64,000 nt of DNA from Ampelocalamus luodianensis (Eukaryota > Streptophyta > Magnoliopsida > Poales > Poaceae), in NCBI GenBank assembly GCA_036346255.1, contig CM070627.1, positions 32,758,143 to 32,822,142 on the forward strand. Direction: 5' to 3'. The position numbers were made by a program, and so were the translations under genes. Shown piece by piece: positions 44,506 to 56,976 of the stretch; within the stretch, counting starts at the first letter, position 1; every line of letters starts with the position of its first letter. Below the pieces are notes generated by a model. It saw only the letters and a program-made list of their open reading frames with translations. It ran no database searches and was not told where the DNA came from.

Positions 44506-46394
44506 CTTGCTCGTTTGGAGTCCCAAGAAAGTAAACTGGCTAACCCTCTATTGCTTTCAATTAATTGATAAAGAACAAGAGGCTACTTTTTACTGCTTCC
44601 GTTGAGCTAGGTAGATATCGGAAAGGTCAAGATTGACACTCGCTTTACTGCCTATAATCTCATGAACCTTTATACATCCCTATCAGGGTCGTCAGACCCT
44701 GACGATTGCTTGCTAATTAGGATGTCACGCCAACATAAACTTGCCTGTTGGGATACCAATGTGGTAAAAAAAACCAACAACAGCCAACGCAGTTTTGATA
44801 GTTTAAGGATATAAAGTGAATGATTTTGAAGTCAGATGTTGATTTCCCAACTTAGATAATAGTTTAGAGTTGAAAAATGAACTATTCTTTTTCTCGAGAG
44901 AGAGAAAGCGCGCGATATTGCATGTTATTAAAGATCACGTACATTGCAAGTGTACATGTGCGTGAGAGATGGGCTTGGCGCACCAACAGTGCAACTATGA
45001 TCTCAAGCTAGCTGTCATCACCGACTCACTCCCCACCAGGAACTAACAACGTCGCAGCTCCGAAGCACAGCTAGCAGTTAGTAGTGAGCAAGAAGCAGCC
45101 TCCCTCTCTAGGTTTATTCCATTATGGCACAACGCATGCCTGCACGCTGCTGCACGAATCTCTACGCAATGACACAAGACGAAGGACGCAGAAATCCGGG
45201 GAACAATGAAGCCTCGAGGGAGATCTTTTTCGTATGCTCTCACTCCTAGTACGTGCATTCGGGTTCGGACGACCACATGGTCTGCTGCAGTGGAGTAACA
45301 ACTAGATCCACATGTTGTAAACTAAAAGATTCAAGAGACCAAGACCGATATTCTGAACGGTCACGATGGGAAATAATATGGACATAACGCCTGAAATGAA
45401 ATGAGACGTCAATTTGCTCAACAAACACAGATCATTGATGCAAACTTCACTGCAGGGGGCATAGAAAGAAGGGCAGAGAAAGCAACTACACACACGCAGT
45501 GGTTACAGCAACTCTGTCGAACACCTCACCTGTGCGCTACATGAAACGATACGATGTCTTCCAATGTGTATTGTCCAAATGATGATATATGAATGAGCAC
45601 TTGCGTATATTTAACTGGCAACAGCTACCCACACAAATCATATCATGCTTGTAGCTGCCGGCCTAATTGCACATCGCCTACAGAAAATGCTTTGAGAACA
45701 AGATGACCAAAGTCCATGAGTCAACATGCTTTGTTAACCACCGTGCCAGACAAATCTATACAGCTTCCGTCCAATTTGACGAAGATACGCCACACCGAGT
45801 TCAATAATTGACTACAGGCAGCAACAAGACACATCAATTTAGCATTGTTCAATCCAACTTGCACTTTATGATCTGCTTGTACGAACCAATAAAGAAATTA
45901 TTCAGACAAATGAGCCTGTCACGGGCATTGCAATCAAAGAAGGCAGAAAAATGCCACGAGACACCACCAGCCAGATAAGTAGATAACCAGAGAGCCACTA
46001 ACACAAAGGCTTCTACAGTAATGGCCTGAAATCTAAGTATGCTCTAGGGCACAACAATGGTTCATCAGTCTAGCTCACAAAAGGAAGCTAGTGGTACTGG
46101 CAAAGGGGAGAAGAGACAACAATCTGCACACCTAATGATTGACAACAGCTTATCTTCCCTTATTATTTCTTTTGCTTTGACAAATAATCTGTGACAATTT
46201 ACAACTGTTTAAGGCTACGAATCAATGGAATAGAACCCCCACCCATCCTCACCAACCTAAACTTTTTTCTATCTACATCACAGTAACAGCAACTATCTCA
46301 CTTCACCACCAAAATTAAGGCATATACCATCAGTACAGCGATCACCGGGTTAGCCTAAGCCCTCACACTTCACCTTTTTTTCCTTCTTCTGTTC
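44506..46394. other. Downstream flank and probable 3' UTR of the NDL gene
   Basis: No gene recognised on either strand between 44506 and about 46050. The last few hundred bases before 46394 are likely the 3' UTR of the minus-strand NDL gene, but I could not place a poly(A) site with confidence. Confidence 0.4.
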
Positions 46395-49300
46395 CTACAC
46401 TTCAAGATTGACTCGTGTCTTGATTGGCTTCAGCTTCACGCCCATGCTCTCGGGTGAGAGGAGCTCTGGTGATATACAAAACGGGTTCAAAGGGCTACGG
46501 GGGCTGCAGCTTATCTGGCTCGGCCTGTACAAGCCATATCCCATGAGGAAGTACTCCATCGGTATAAGCATTGCATGCGGTTGCTCCTCCGTCACAACCG
46601 ACCCACATGCTTGTACCTGCGAAGACACCAAAATTGGTACTTCAAACCGAGAAATCAATTTGTTGAAGATCAAACCATCGGTAAATAGATACCTCAACAA
46701 GAGCACTATATCTCCTATCAAGCTTCGCAGTCATGTGAACAGCCTCAGTGTGGAACTGAGAGTTCTCGCCAACAAATATTAGAGTTCTGCACTGCAGCTG
46801 CTTCAGGCTTTCTGTCAAGTCATGTCTCCTGCAAAGCAGCACAAAGTTTTGATTCCATCGGCTCGGGTATAAGTTGATCACACATGCATTGAACAAAAAA
46901 AAAGGAACATACTTATTGATTGTTTGGATAAACCGCCACACATTCATGCCTTGCCGTTGATCTAGAAACTTAATGAATCAAGAGAAGAGAGTTAAATATC
47001 ATAAATTTAGACATAGACGTACTACTTGATATTGGAGGATGAAAATGTTTATGGTACATACACTTCTACAAGCCTGCACAATATCTGATTCTGGTACAAC
47101 AGAGCATCCCCGCACTCCCTGAGGATTAGAAAATTCCAACAGAAATGTTCACTAGACAGCTAAGCAAATATCACATGGAGTAAACTAATCCTAGCTAGTT
47201 ACCTTGCTGAAGTACCGCTGCAACAAACAGTCCTTCACCACGTTGCACATCCCGTAATAATATAGCAAATTTGACATCAACTAAGAAAACAAAATTTTCA
47301 GTACAGCCTTATTTTTCTGTGAGACAAAGATAGGACACTGGAGGCTATATATTGCATAGCTACCTTATTATAAAACCACTCAGTCCATGAGGGAGTTTTG
47401 CATAGAGGTGAAACAAGGATAAGACCTAGAACACGCTCCCTATACTTTGTCTGCAACAAAGGATGTAGATAACTAAATAATTGTGCAAGCATTAGGGAAC
47501 ACATTACTTTTGAAGAAACACCTACTGCGAAGAGAGTAAGAATGTATGCACCAGCAGTGACCCCTAAGCACATAACAGAACCTAATCTGGAAAAAACAAC
47601 AAAAAAAATACTTCACGGATGTTGAAAAAAATAATATGAACATTAGCAATTTTTTCAAACAATATGAGAATATGTACCCAAAGAAATCAAGTACATCTGC
47701 GACCTGATCCGCTAACTCATCAACAGATGCCACAGGATTGTTTGGTGAAATTGGAGCGGCTCCTAACTGCAAGGTTCTCGCAAAGGATAACAAAGCATGC
47801 GATCATGAAAAAATAGATCTGAAATTGCCCAATGCATCATATCAAGAAAAACGCAAAGAGCAAACACTTCATTGTAATAACAAAGTCTGCTACGAACCTC
47901 ATGTCCTGGGGGGCTGATATGGTAGATGCAAAAATTATGGAGCAGCAATGAAGCAGCTTCAGGGCAGAAGAGTAGTCCTTGGAAGCAAGACATATCTGAT
48001 CAACAATAATGGACATAAGTGCCTGTATCACGGGATTCTTAAATAACTCAACACAAGGTATGTTGCACATCTAAATAGTTTCTGGTGCAATTCAGTCAGT
48101 TGTAACGGCAAAACTTACGGTTCAAAGCAATGTCTGGATAAGTAACAAGGGCAGGCTTATCATGGTCACCATACACGGCAACAGATACAGATCCATGGTT
48201 TGTTTGTATATGATGTTCCTGAAGAAAGCAAGGGCAAAAGGTGTTATACAAACTTGGACCAAGATGGCAATAAAATTAATAATTGCATCGTTGTGACCAG
48301 CAGAAAAAAATCTCACACATAGTAGTTTGAGCCAAAAAATAAAATGAAAACAAAGGGGGACATTGCAGGCTTCTGCAGCTGAGTGAAGCTCGTGATAACC
48401 GCGAACTTTATGTAAAAGCCCTAGAACTGAATCTATAGGACGATTAACAAGTAGGATATGATACACTTTGTACGTCATTGCTCCACAGGGCCATTTCTTT
48501 CTTCCAAAAGAAAGAAAAAAAAACTAGCAGTTCCCCACAGATGCTTGAAGGAAGGAATGAATTTCTCTAAATTGAAGCAAAGGCTATGAATTCATGATTG
48601 AAGGTTCTCTGTTTTCTGCATGATACACTAAAAGTTGGCAAGGTGCTAATAAGAAAGAATAATAACAGCTCCATTATGATGTGTGGTTCTAAAGTGATGA
48701 TTCATAGATCATATCTCTTAGGCGCAAGTAAAAAGGGGGAAACAGAGCACAAGAACCAGCCAGAAGTGATGCCTCCACCATTTCACAAGCAAATAGCTAA
48801 CATACTTGTAAGGAAAACCATAGGCTAGGGCAATACCTAGCTGTTCTTTTCTAGCACAGGAAGGATGTGTATGACAACAAGTGGCAGCGAAGCAATGATT
48901 TGACAACTACATCACAAGCATCATATTTTGATAAATAACAATCACTAAAGAACTTATCAGGAAAGAGACTTGTAAGCCACATTACCCATTTTTAAAAAGG
49001 TTTTTAGGTAATCCTGAATGCACTTCCTATCCAGACTGTTGGGTCATCAATCCTACGGCCAACATCTAGGGCAGTAGGATCATTGGTGGGCTTGGCCTGG
49101 GTGGCTATTTGGCAAGAGTTCAGTTGGCACTTGGAAGTGAGGAGGCTGCTATGGACTTCTTTCGTTGTAAAATGCAACAAGTTTAGGATTCTGTTCACAA
49201 ATTCGTGGGCCTCACCAATCCAACATTGGATATAGGATACTTAGAGAACCTCAAATATAGCCTAGCATTCTTATAAACCATACAAATTTTAAAATCTTAG

Positions 49301-50641
49301 ATAGCCTTTTGGCCTAGACATGCTTGTTTGTCTACACTAGCCTAGTTTATTCTACAACTAATTTCTGGATTTGAACAAAATTCTTCCTGTGCAAACTTGA
49401 GGATGTTCTGAATTATCTTAAATTTTTATAGCTGTATGTAGCATTGTCATATGATTGGACAAAATCCAACTGCATTACATTCCACAGACCAAATATATAG
49501 GAACTAATCATCAAAACTGCAGCAAAATCCATACAAAACAGAGAATTACCATCAGCTGCCATGTTTCATTTAAATTGTACACACAGATAGAGCTTAAAGG
49601 GTTTCCAAAGAGCAAGGGAGGATTTAGTGGAAACTAGCGCTCGAAAGCCCCACTAAACAAAGTGATATTACAGAATTAAAGAAACTACAAAGAAAAGGAG
49701 CAGTTAGGACACCCAAGCTGCAACCCAAAAGCGTCAAAATCGAATCTTTATGGCTTCTTTTCTCCCCTTTTTTTCCCTTCTATTGATAAGCACACACAAA
49801 GTAAGCGATTGATTAGTTAAATTAATTAGCAAGCGACGCAAAAAGAACCAGGACCACATGACCAAACGAGAACCATCAATCGAAGAAAAGAATTCCGCAT
49901 GGGCGAAGGTAGGTAGATGCCAACACCCACAAGAGGACGCGACCTAAAAATTGTTACCACTTCGATACTACACGACGCAGATGGCAAGCTAGTGGAAGTA
50001 AACAACGAAATGGATGCAGCAGTGTTAAGATGGCAAAGCAGAGAAGAACTCCCAATCGAACTTATAATCTGACAAAAAAAATAGCATGAATCGGGAAGCA
50101 AGGGCGCCCCAAATTACAATCTACATGCCCAAAAATTGGAATTTAAATTAGGATAAAATAAAAATCAGATACAGAAACTAGTAAAGCAAACAAAGTAACT
50201 AGCCCAAAGAACCAAGAATCCTACAAGAAAACAAGGCTTAAATATGAAATCAACACAATGCAAGAAGAACTTGGTAACAATCAGGATTTCAAAAAACAAA
50301 AAACCTTGTAAAAACAAAGAAATGGCCTTTCCCTTTTAAGTTTGAACCTCCAAACAAACCAAACAACCGAACGGAACGCACTACACCCAACCGAAGCAAG
50401 AGTCTCCCCAAAATCACCACCATGTTCGCATCTCTCGGCACTCAGACCTCTCAATCCGCCTCCCAAGCGGCCCCAATGCCGCCAACCGAATCGCCCCGAT
50501 ACTAGCAGAAATTAACCATGCCAGGAACAAATTCGTAGTTTCAAGGAACAAAGCGAGAAGAAGCAGGGGAGCACGGACCTTGCCGCCGAAGGAAATGCGC
50601 TCGACGTCCACGGACACGACGGAGCCGCCGGAGTCGCCCAT
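46395..50641 (-). CDS. NDL: NDL protein (N-MYC DOWNREGULATED-LIKE), complete
   Basis: Alpha/beta-hydrolase-fold scaffold; in Arabidopsis NDL proteins bind G-protein beta-gamma (AGB1) and affect auxin transport (family knowledge). Eleven exons, 5' to 3': 50641-50579, 48218-48119, 47995-47898, 47766-47678, 47586-47526, 47450-47364, 47280-47203, 47118-47062, 46968-46913, 46828-46693, 46616-46395; 1047 nt, 348 residues plus TAG, close to the usual ~346. Start MGDSGGSVVSVDVERISFGG; later MSCFQGLLFCPEAASLL, HISPPGHELGAAPIS, VMCLGVTAGAYILTL, RERVLGLILVSPLCK, RTLIFVGENSQFHTEAVHM, EEQPHAMLIPMEYFLMGYGL, ISPELLSPESMGVKLKP. The nucleophile elbow reads GVTAG, without Ser, as in non-catalytic NDR/NDL proteins. 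All introns are GT..AG; intron 1 is 2360 bp. It appears intact. Confidence 0.96.
48219..50578 (-). other. Intron 1 of the NDL gene
   Basis: A 2.36-kb first intron, donor AAG|GTCCGT at 50578 and acceptor TTCAG at 48219. A/T-rich, no embedded element with clear termini that I can see. Long first introns in plant genes can carry enhancing sequences, but nothing specific is visible. Confidence 0.8.
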
Positions 50642-50894
50642 CCCGACCGCCCCGGCGTCGATGGCAAGGTGGCGTGGCCCTCCCTTTCCCCTCTTCCCTC
50701 TCTCTCCCCCTACCTCGCGGCCGCCTCACCCACCGCCACCTCTCTCTCTCTCTCTAGAATGTCTGCCTCTGCTTCTCCCCTACCTGCCTGCCTTCTTGGT
50801 GTTGTTCACTCGTTCTTCTTGGCCTTGCAGCGCGCAACCCTACCTGTATTTTCCCCCTTGGTATTTCCTATTATTACAGTTCAGTTCAGTGATA
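50642..50894 (-). promoter_or_regulatory. 5' UTR and proximal promoter of the NDL gene
   Basis: Minus strand: a GA-rich leader (a (GA)n run complementary to CTCTCTCTCTCTCT at 50740-50755, and CGGCGAGG-type text) precedes ATG at 50641. Upstream, A/T-rich sequence continues for about 100 bp to the foldback element at 50895. No clear TATA box or start site. Confidence 0.5.
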
Positions 50895-51016
50895 TCAACT
50901 TGTAATTGCATAAATTACCACGGAGCTCACGTATTCGCATAAATGGTACTGTTGGCACACGGTGACGGCTCCACGCCGTCATGTGGCGTTGGCGCACGGT
51001 CATCGTACACTAACGC

Positions 51017-53028
51017 TGTAAGATCGAGGAGGCCGACTAGAGGGGGGTGAATAGGCGTTTTAAAACTTCTATACACTAAAACCGATTTCTAATACGGAAG
51101 CTTATAACAATACGGTTTTGCACAATTAAAGTCTTAAACAACTAGGTTCAACTAAGTGCACCAACAATACAAATCTATTGATAATAACAAATCAAACATG
51201 AACTTGTAAGCAATTCTATTTAAGCAATGTAAAATATACTATTGTAATCATATACAATAAATAAGCAATTTTAATACAAGGTATATAAATTGCACAATGT
51301 AAAGCAAGCATTCATACACAATGAATGTAAATAAGGGTTCACGTGAGATTCTCAACAAGATACAAAACATATTTGCCAATATTTAGAATCACACCACAAA
51401 TTGCACTTCGCTTCAACTCAATTTGCAAAACACATTTGCCAAATTGACGCGCGATGCAAACAACGATAAAGGCGAGATTCTCAACAAGTTACAAAACACA
51501 TTTGTCAACTTTTAGAATCAACGCCGCAAGGAATAAGGAACATGGACTTAAATCGTTTGCAAAACACATTCGCAAACTCCAGTCACATGCTACAAGGATT
51601 AACCATGAGCCACAACTATTTGCAAAACACATTCGCAAATATTGGCAACATGTTTAGATGAGCTAGAGCAAACACAACGAGCTATCAACACATGACTAAC
51701 TCAAGGTACTAGTCAAAGACCCTCTTAATAGTACGACAACCTATTCTAGCAATCCAGTCTCCCAACCAAACACCGAGACCGGTAAAAGACTAGGAACAAA
51801 TCCTTAGCCCTAGCTAGTCATACCTTTGCCTTGTGCAACCAGTTGAATCATGATGACACACATCATCGCTTCAAGTCCGGGTTATTGGCATGTATCAACT
51901 CTTGACGCACCTTTCACTTTCCCTCCATCAACACATGATGGATCCTCTAGTCTTGGTGATCAACATATGATCATTTCTTCTTCATGATCTTTTATATGCA
52001 TTAACATGTGATGCACCATTTACTCCAAGCTCTTCACTTCAATATCATCAACACACGATGATCTTCTTTACTTCGAGATCTTGTCTAGAACATCATCAAC
52101 ACAAGATGATTTCTCTTCATCCTGCGTCTTCACTTGATGACTATCAATACATGATATCATCCCAAAATCTTCAACCTCATGGAACATAACCTATTTCACC
52201 AACTCATAGAAAAATGTTGGTTCCACAATATGATTATCATTATTTACCACATCATACCATTAGCACATAATGGTGGGACAAGATACCACAATCTTTTCCT
52301 CTTTGGTAATTGATGATAATCACTTTAATTACAAATAATTGAATGTGATTTGTATGAGTATATATAAATCACATAAGTTATATATACTCAAAAGATATAT
52401 GAGCATATATGAACTACGCAAGTCTCATATGCTCATATGAATATATACGAACTATACAAGTTGTATATATTCAATGATATGTTTCAAAGTAAAGATCCTA
52501 AATATATATGGATAAAAGAATATAGATCAATACTAATGAAACCACAAAATATAGAATGAACTCCTCCTAAATGTGTGCATACACGAATGTGTAATAAAAA
52601 CATATGCACATATTCAAGTTAGACTTTTAGTAGAGTTCAACCTATATTTTAGATCCGAGGAATGCAACAAGATATAATAAAAAGATGTCGAATACATACC
52701 TCTTTGATCTTTAAATCCAATTGAGACTAAACATGAGATATAGCAATATAGAAGAGTTAGTCTCACAAATAGGTTTATCAATATGAACATACCTATTTCG
52801 ATATTCCCTTTTATCTCCAAGCTAAGACTAAACAATTTGTATAACAATAGAAGTGTTAGTCTCATAAATAGATTTGTCATTTGGAATGCATACCTCATTT
52901 GATTTTCACATCTTTATCCATTTGAGACTAAGCAATAGGTATATCAATAAGAGTGTTAGTCTCATAAATAGATTTGTCATTAATAACCAAAACTCCATTA
53001 ACACATAGTGGCGGGTCTAGATTCTTCA
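51017..53028 (-). repeat. 3' LTR (2012 bp) of the SIRE-like element
   Basis: Plus strand begins TGTAAGATCGAGG and ends TAGATTCTTCA. The first ~310 bp and last ~330 bp match the other LTR closely. The middle (about 51330-52700) is different and longer, with repeated phrases such as GCAAAACACATT(C/T)GC and ATCATCAACACA. Confidence 0.9.
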
Positions 53029-53042
53029 ATCTCCCCATTTTT
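53029..53042 (-). other. Polypurine tract of the SIRE-like element
   Basis: Minus strand AAAAATGGGGAGAT directly precedes the TGAAGAATCTAGACC start of the 3' LTR. Confidence 0.85.
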
Positions 53043-53770
53043 GGTAATTTATGATAAATCCTTTATCAATAGCAACATTTGGATATTATCAACATATATT
53101 AAGTATTTAAGCTGTTGAAAAGTAAACCATATGTACATAATGTATTCTTTAAGCATATGAATGAGACATGCAGAATATATAATACTCAACCAAATGTGGA
53201 AAGATATTGATCCAACATTCTCCTCCTTTTGGCATTAATCACTAAAAACTCAAAACAACCTTAAGCCAGACAAAAGATTTTGCATAACAAAGAGCTTGGC
53301 AAGAGAAGACATTTTATTTAGATCAAATAAACATTCTCCCCTTTTAAAGTCAGGTTGTGTTTTTAAAAGACTTTTGAAAGTTTCTGCAAACAAGAACCAA
53401 AGAGATAAGACTCCCCCTAAACATATGCATTCAAGATATGAAAGGAATTCATGCACATATGAGGATTTTATGAAATTTTGACGGAGTTCTCTCTAAACAC
53501 AGAATGCAAGGAAGCATGACAATTTATAATCAAGATATGAATAAGTAAGCAACTCTAATAGGGATTCATATAACAATATAACTCAGACAGGGATAATAAA
53601 GCATAATCCATAACATTTAGCATTCACATATCCAACTAGTTTGATAGTAATTAAGATCACAAAAGACATCCAAAGCTCAAATAAACTTACACAAGATAAG
53701 ACAAGAGATAATAATAAGCTTATTCTCTTCAATACAAGGTCTATTGACCTACATATGAAAGAAACTGCAA

Positions 53771-55137
53771 CTAAGAGGGAGGAACCTCTGACGAAGGTGG
53801 AGGAGCAGCATCTGATGAAAATGGAGGAGCACCCTGCTGAACAGCTGAAGGAAGTCGTCGACCAAACCTCTGATAGGTCAAGGGCACTCGCTGCTGCTGA
53901 TACTCAGTGAGCCTCTTATCCATACGAGTTACCCTCAAGTCCAAAGTATCTAATCTGGCTCTAGTCTCTGCATGCATTTGATCATTCTTTGAATCCATGC
54001 TATCGATACTCGACTGAAGGCGCAAAAGAGTAGTCAAGACTGAGGAGCCTGCTGACCTGGAGGTCCCTGAGAAGACGATCCCTGCCCTTGATGCTGAAGA
54101 GGAGGTGGAGGAGGCACCTGAGGAGGAGGTGGAGGAGCATCTCTAGGCTTATACTCCTTATGCTCCATGTCACAATCCTGGTCAAAATCAATCTTGCTCT
54201 GAATGAGCCTCATAATGTAGGGAGCAAAATAAATGCTTTTAGTCTTATCTCCTTTAGAAGTAGCAATCTCTCTAATGATCAGGTCAATCACATCAAACCT
54301 AGTGCCACTGCCATCCATAATATACTTTACCACATTCCAGGCACGCCCGTGTATCTCATCATTATTCCCACTCCTAGGAAAGAATGATGCTCTCATGATT
54401 TTGTTAACCACACTGGGCAAAGGAAGAAGTCCAGTTACTCTTCCACACACAAACTGATTTGCTTGATCATAAAATTCATCTACCTGAGTAAGATCAAGAG
54501 GTTCCTGAAAGTGAACCTTTATGCCACTAGAATTTCCTAAACTTAAGGCACTTACAAAATCATCTTTGGAAACTTCTATCCTTTGATGTCCAGTCATCCA
54601 TACAAGATAATCATGATCAAGAGATACATAAACAGTTGCATAGAATTGCTTGATTGCCTTAGCATGGAAATTATGCTTTAAGGAAACTAAGGACTCCAAT
54701 CTCATAGTTCTAAATAGACGAAGTAATCCATTATAAACTGGGTTCTTTCCTATATAGCCCCACTTCACAAAGCGATGATTAGCAAACTGTTTCTTAGCAT
54801 ATATGATTTGATAAACATGTTGCTGGAAGAGAGTGTGAAACATACTTTGGGTAGCATTCCCTGGAAATCTGAACTGATTAATGTGCCTCAGGATTGTATA
54901 CTTTTCACTTTTCAAAGTTGCCACATTGAGTCCAATAAATTTACGTTGATCAGGAGCAACATCTTCATTCTCATCCTCATTCTCATATTCTTCATAATCA
55001 TTGTCGCTGCTGTTATTGTCACTTACATTTTCTTCTTCTCCTTCTTCTACATCCTCCATATGTTCATCTTCAACTATTTCTTTTCCCGTTGACGTGGAGG
55101 GAGCTGACGAGCGAATCACAGTCCTCTTGTTCGGCAT
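53771..55137 (-). CDS. Extra ORF of the SIRE-like element (possible captured gene)
   Basis: Main frame from ATG at 55137 (MPNKRTVIRSSAPST) to a stop at 54034-54036, about 367 residues: acidic Glu/Asp-rich N-terminus, then a globular-looking part with RHINQFRFPGNATQSMFHTL, HNFHAKAIKQFYATVYVS, YLVWMTGHQRIEVSKDDFVS and SGIKVHFQEPLDLTQ, and a Pro-rich C-terminus. The middle loosely resembles the 'putative plant transposon protein' type of domain known from plant retroelement extra ORFs (inference). A second frame at 53771-54037 continues with a heptad-like helix (SMDSKNDQMHAETRARLDTL), so one frameshift may separate two parts of one protein. It is not protease, RT, integrase or RNase H. Confidence 0.65.
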
Positions 55138-56976
55138 TGTCACTGAGAAAGGATAATGAATATCAAAGATTTTCAAAGATTGAATTAACAAGCATTCATA
55201 AAGCCATCTCTGTCACTACCCATTGTCACAGCAGTCAGACTGCTGCCCTGGCCGGTCGAACCTCCAGGAGGATCGGTCAGACCGCCAGGTTGCGGCCGGT
55301 CAGACCGCTAGTGACAAAGGCAATCTGAATTTTGGAAGAATCCAAAATTTCCAATTTTTGTACAATGGCATCATGGATACTTATTAATCTACTCTTAGAC
55401 TACTTGCAGGTTCAAATATTTCACCAATTTGAATGAATTTGGGGACAATTAAGTCAAACCTTAGAAATTTTGGGAAATATACAATGTGGATAGATTGCAA
55501 GTAGAGAAAGGAGAGATTACCGGCTAGGAATGGAGAGATGAATCCAAGGAGATGAACCCTTGAAGCAATTGGGATAAATTTGCCGGATTTAGAATGAGGT
55601 CCCTCACCTAGGGTTTCAAGAATTGATGAGATGAGACAATCAAAATGAAAACTAATTGGAGGAAAGAGTAGAGGAGGTGAGAGAGAATCTCTTGAATACC
55701 TTAGACCGCAAGGAGATGGCCGGAGAGTAAGATCCGAGCCGGAGAGAAAAATGGCGGCCGAAGTTGAGGAGAAGTTGTGTTTTCGGGTGGAGGAAGAAAT
55801 GAGAAGAAGAAACTGCTCGGGTGGAATTAAAAAGACTCCACTCAAAACCGGTCAGACCGCTGGGCATGGCGGTTCGACCGATTTCCATGATCGATCACTC
55901 GACTCACGGTCGATCGGTGACGATCGAATCGACAAACATGATTCAAGACAGATTTGAGAAAAGAGAGATTGTTGTAATTTGCTCTAAATTTTCACACAAT
56001 CAATTAAACAAGTATCTTTGGAGCATTTCCAACTTATATAGCCCTTTAAAATCCAACCCTCAAATATTTTTTATAAATTAAGCTTTAGTTTTAGCAAATA
56101 AAATTGTATTTTCGAGAACTTTCACAAAAGGAGCTAATTTGAGCAAATGAAGATATTTTAAGCATCCAATGGCATGTATGAGTTATGAATACCATTATGG
56201 ACCTATTCATGTGAATAATTTAGGCTCAAATGGCAAAACTCACTTAGGTGCTAGAAAATGACCTTTATGGTTAAACTAGTATTTTGGATGAGTTTCGAAA
56301 TCAAATAACCTTTTCTAAGTTGGTCTTTTGGAAATCATTTGAATACAAAAAATGTTTAGAATAGCCAACTCTAGGATTTTACTTTTGGGACGATGGTCAA
56401 ATTCCTTTTAGAATAGATTTTACTCAAGAATCTAGTTTATGTCAAAAACAAGATACTAAGATCTAGGATTTTGAATAGAAACTCTTTTTCATTTAAAATA
56501 GGTTTTTCTTGAGCCAAAACATTTGGTAAACCTTTGAAATGCATTTGTATACATTTTGCAACTAATTTTTTTTAAGGATATACTAATAATTTCAATTTTT
56601 TGACTTTTGGCTAAATGACTCATTTTGAAAAATATTACTAGCACTTAATTAATTTGGGCACACTTAGGGATGTGATATACATGTGAATGACTTAGCACTC
56701 CCTCTTAATGTGCCACGACCAACTTGCCCAAGATTTGAATAATCAAGATTAAGCACACGAGCAAGAACAACCATTTTATAAGATTTTCATAAAATGCAAC
56801 CTACACAAGGTAAATAGTCTAGATACTTCAATGTAAGTACTTGTTACCGAAATGACATTGTCTTATGATATGATATGATTATCCTCAAGCTTGGCTCCAA
56901 TATTGACATATGGTGGAATCCACCTCTTCATGAATACGCCAAACCTCCAATGCATCTCCAAGTACCTATTAAGCAT
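55138..56976. other. Non-coding spacer of the SIRE-like element
   Basis: Contains two clusters of the word GGTCAGACCG (about 55240-55315 and 55850-55870). Between them, on the minus strand, lies text resembling a gene leader (CTTCTCCTCAACTTCGGCCG, CTCCGGCTCGGATC) and a possible donor TCTAAG|GTATTC near 55700. No ORF with known similarity. Confidence 0.5.
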
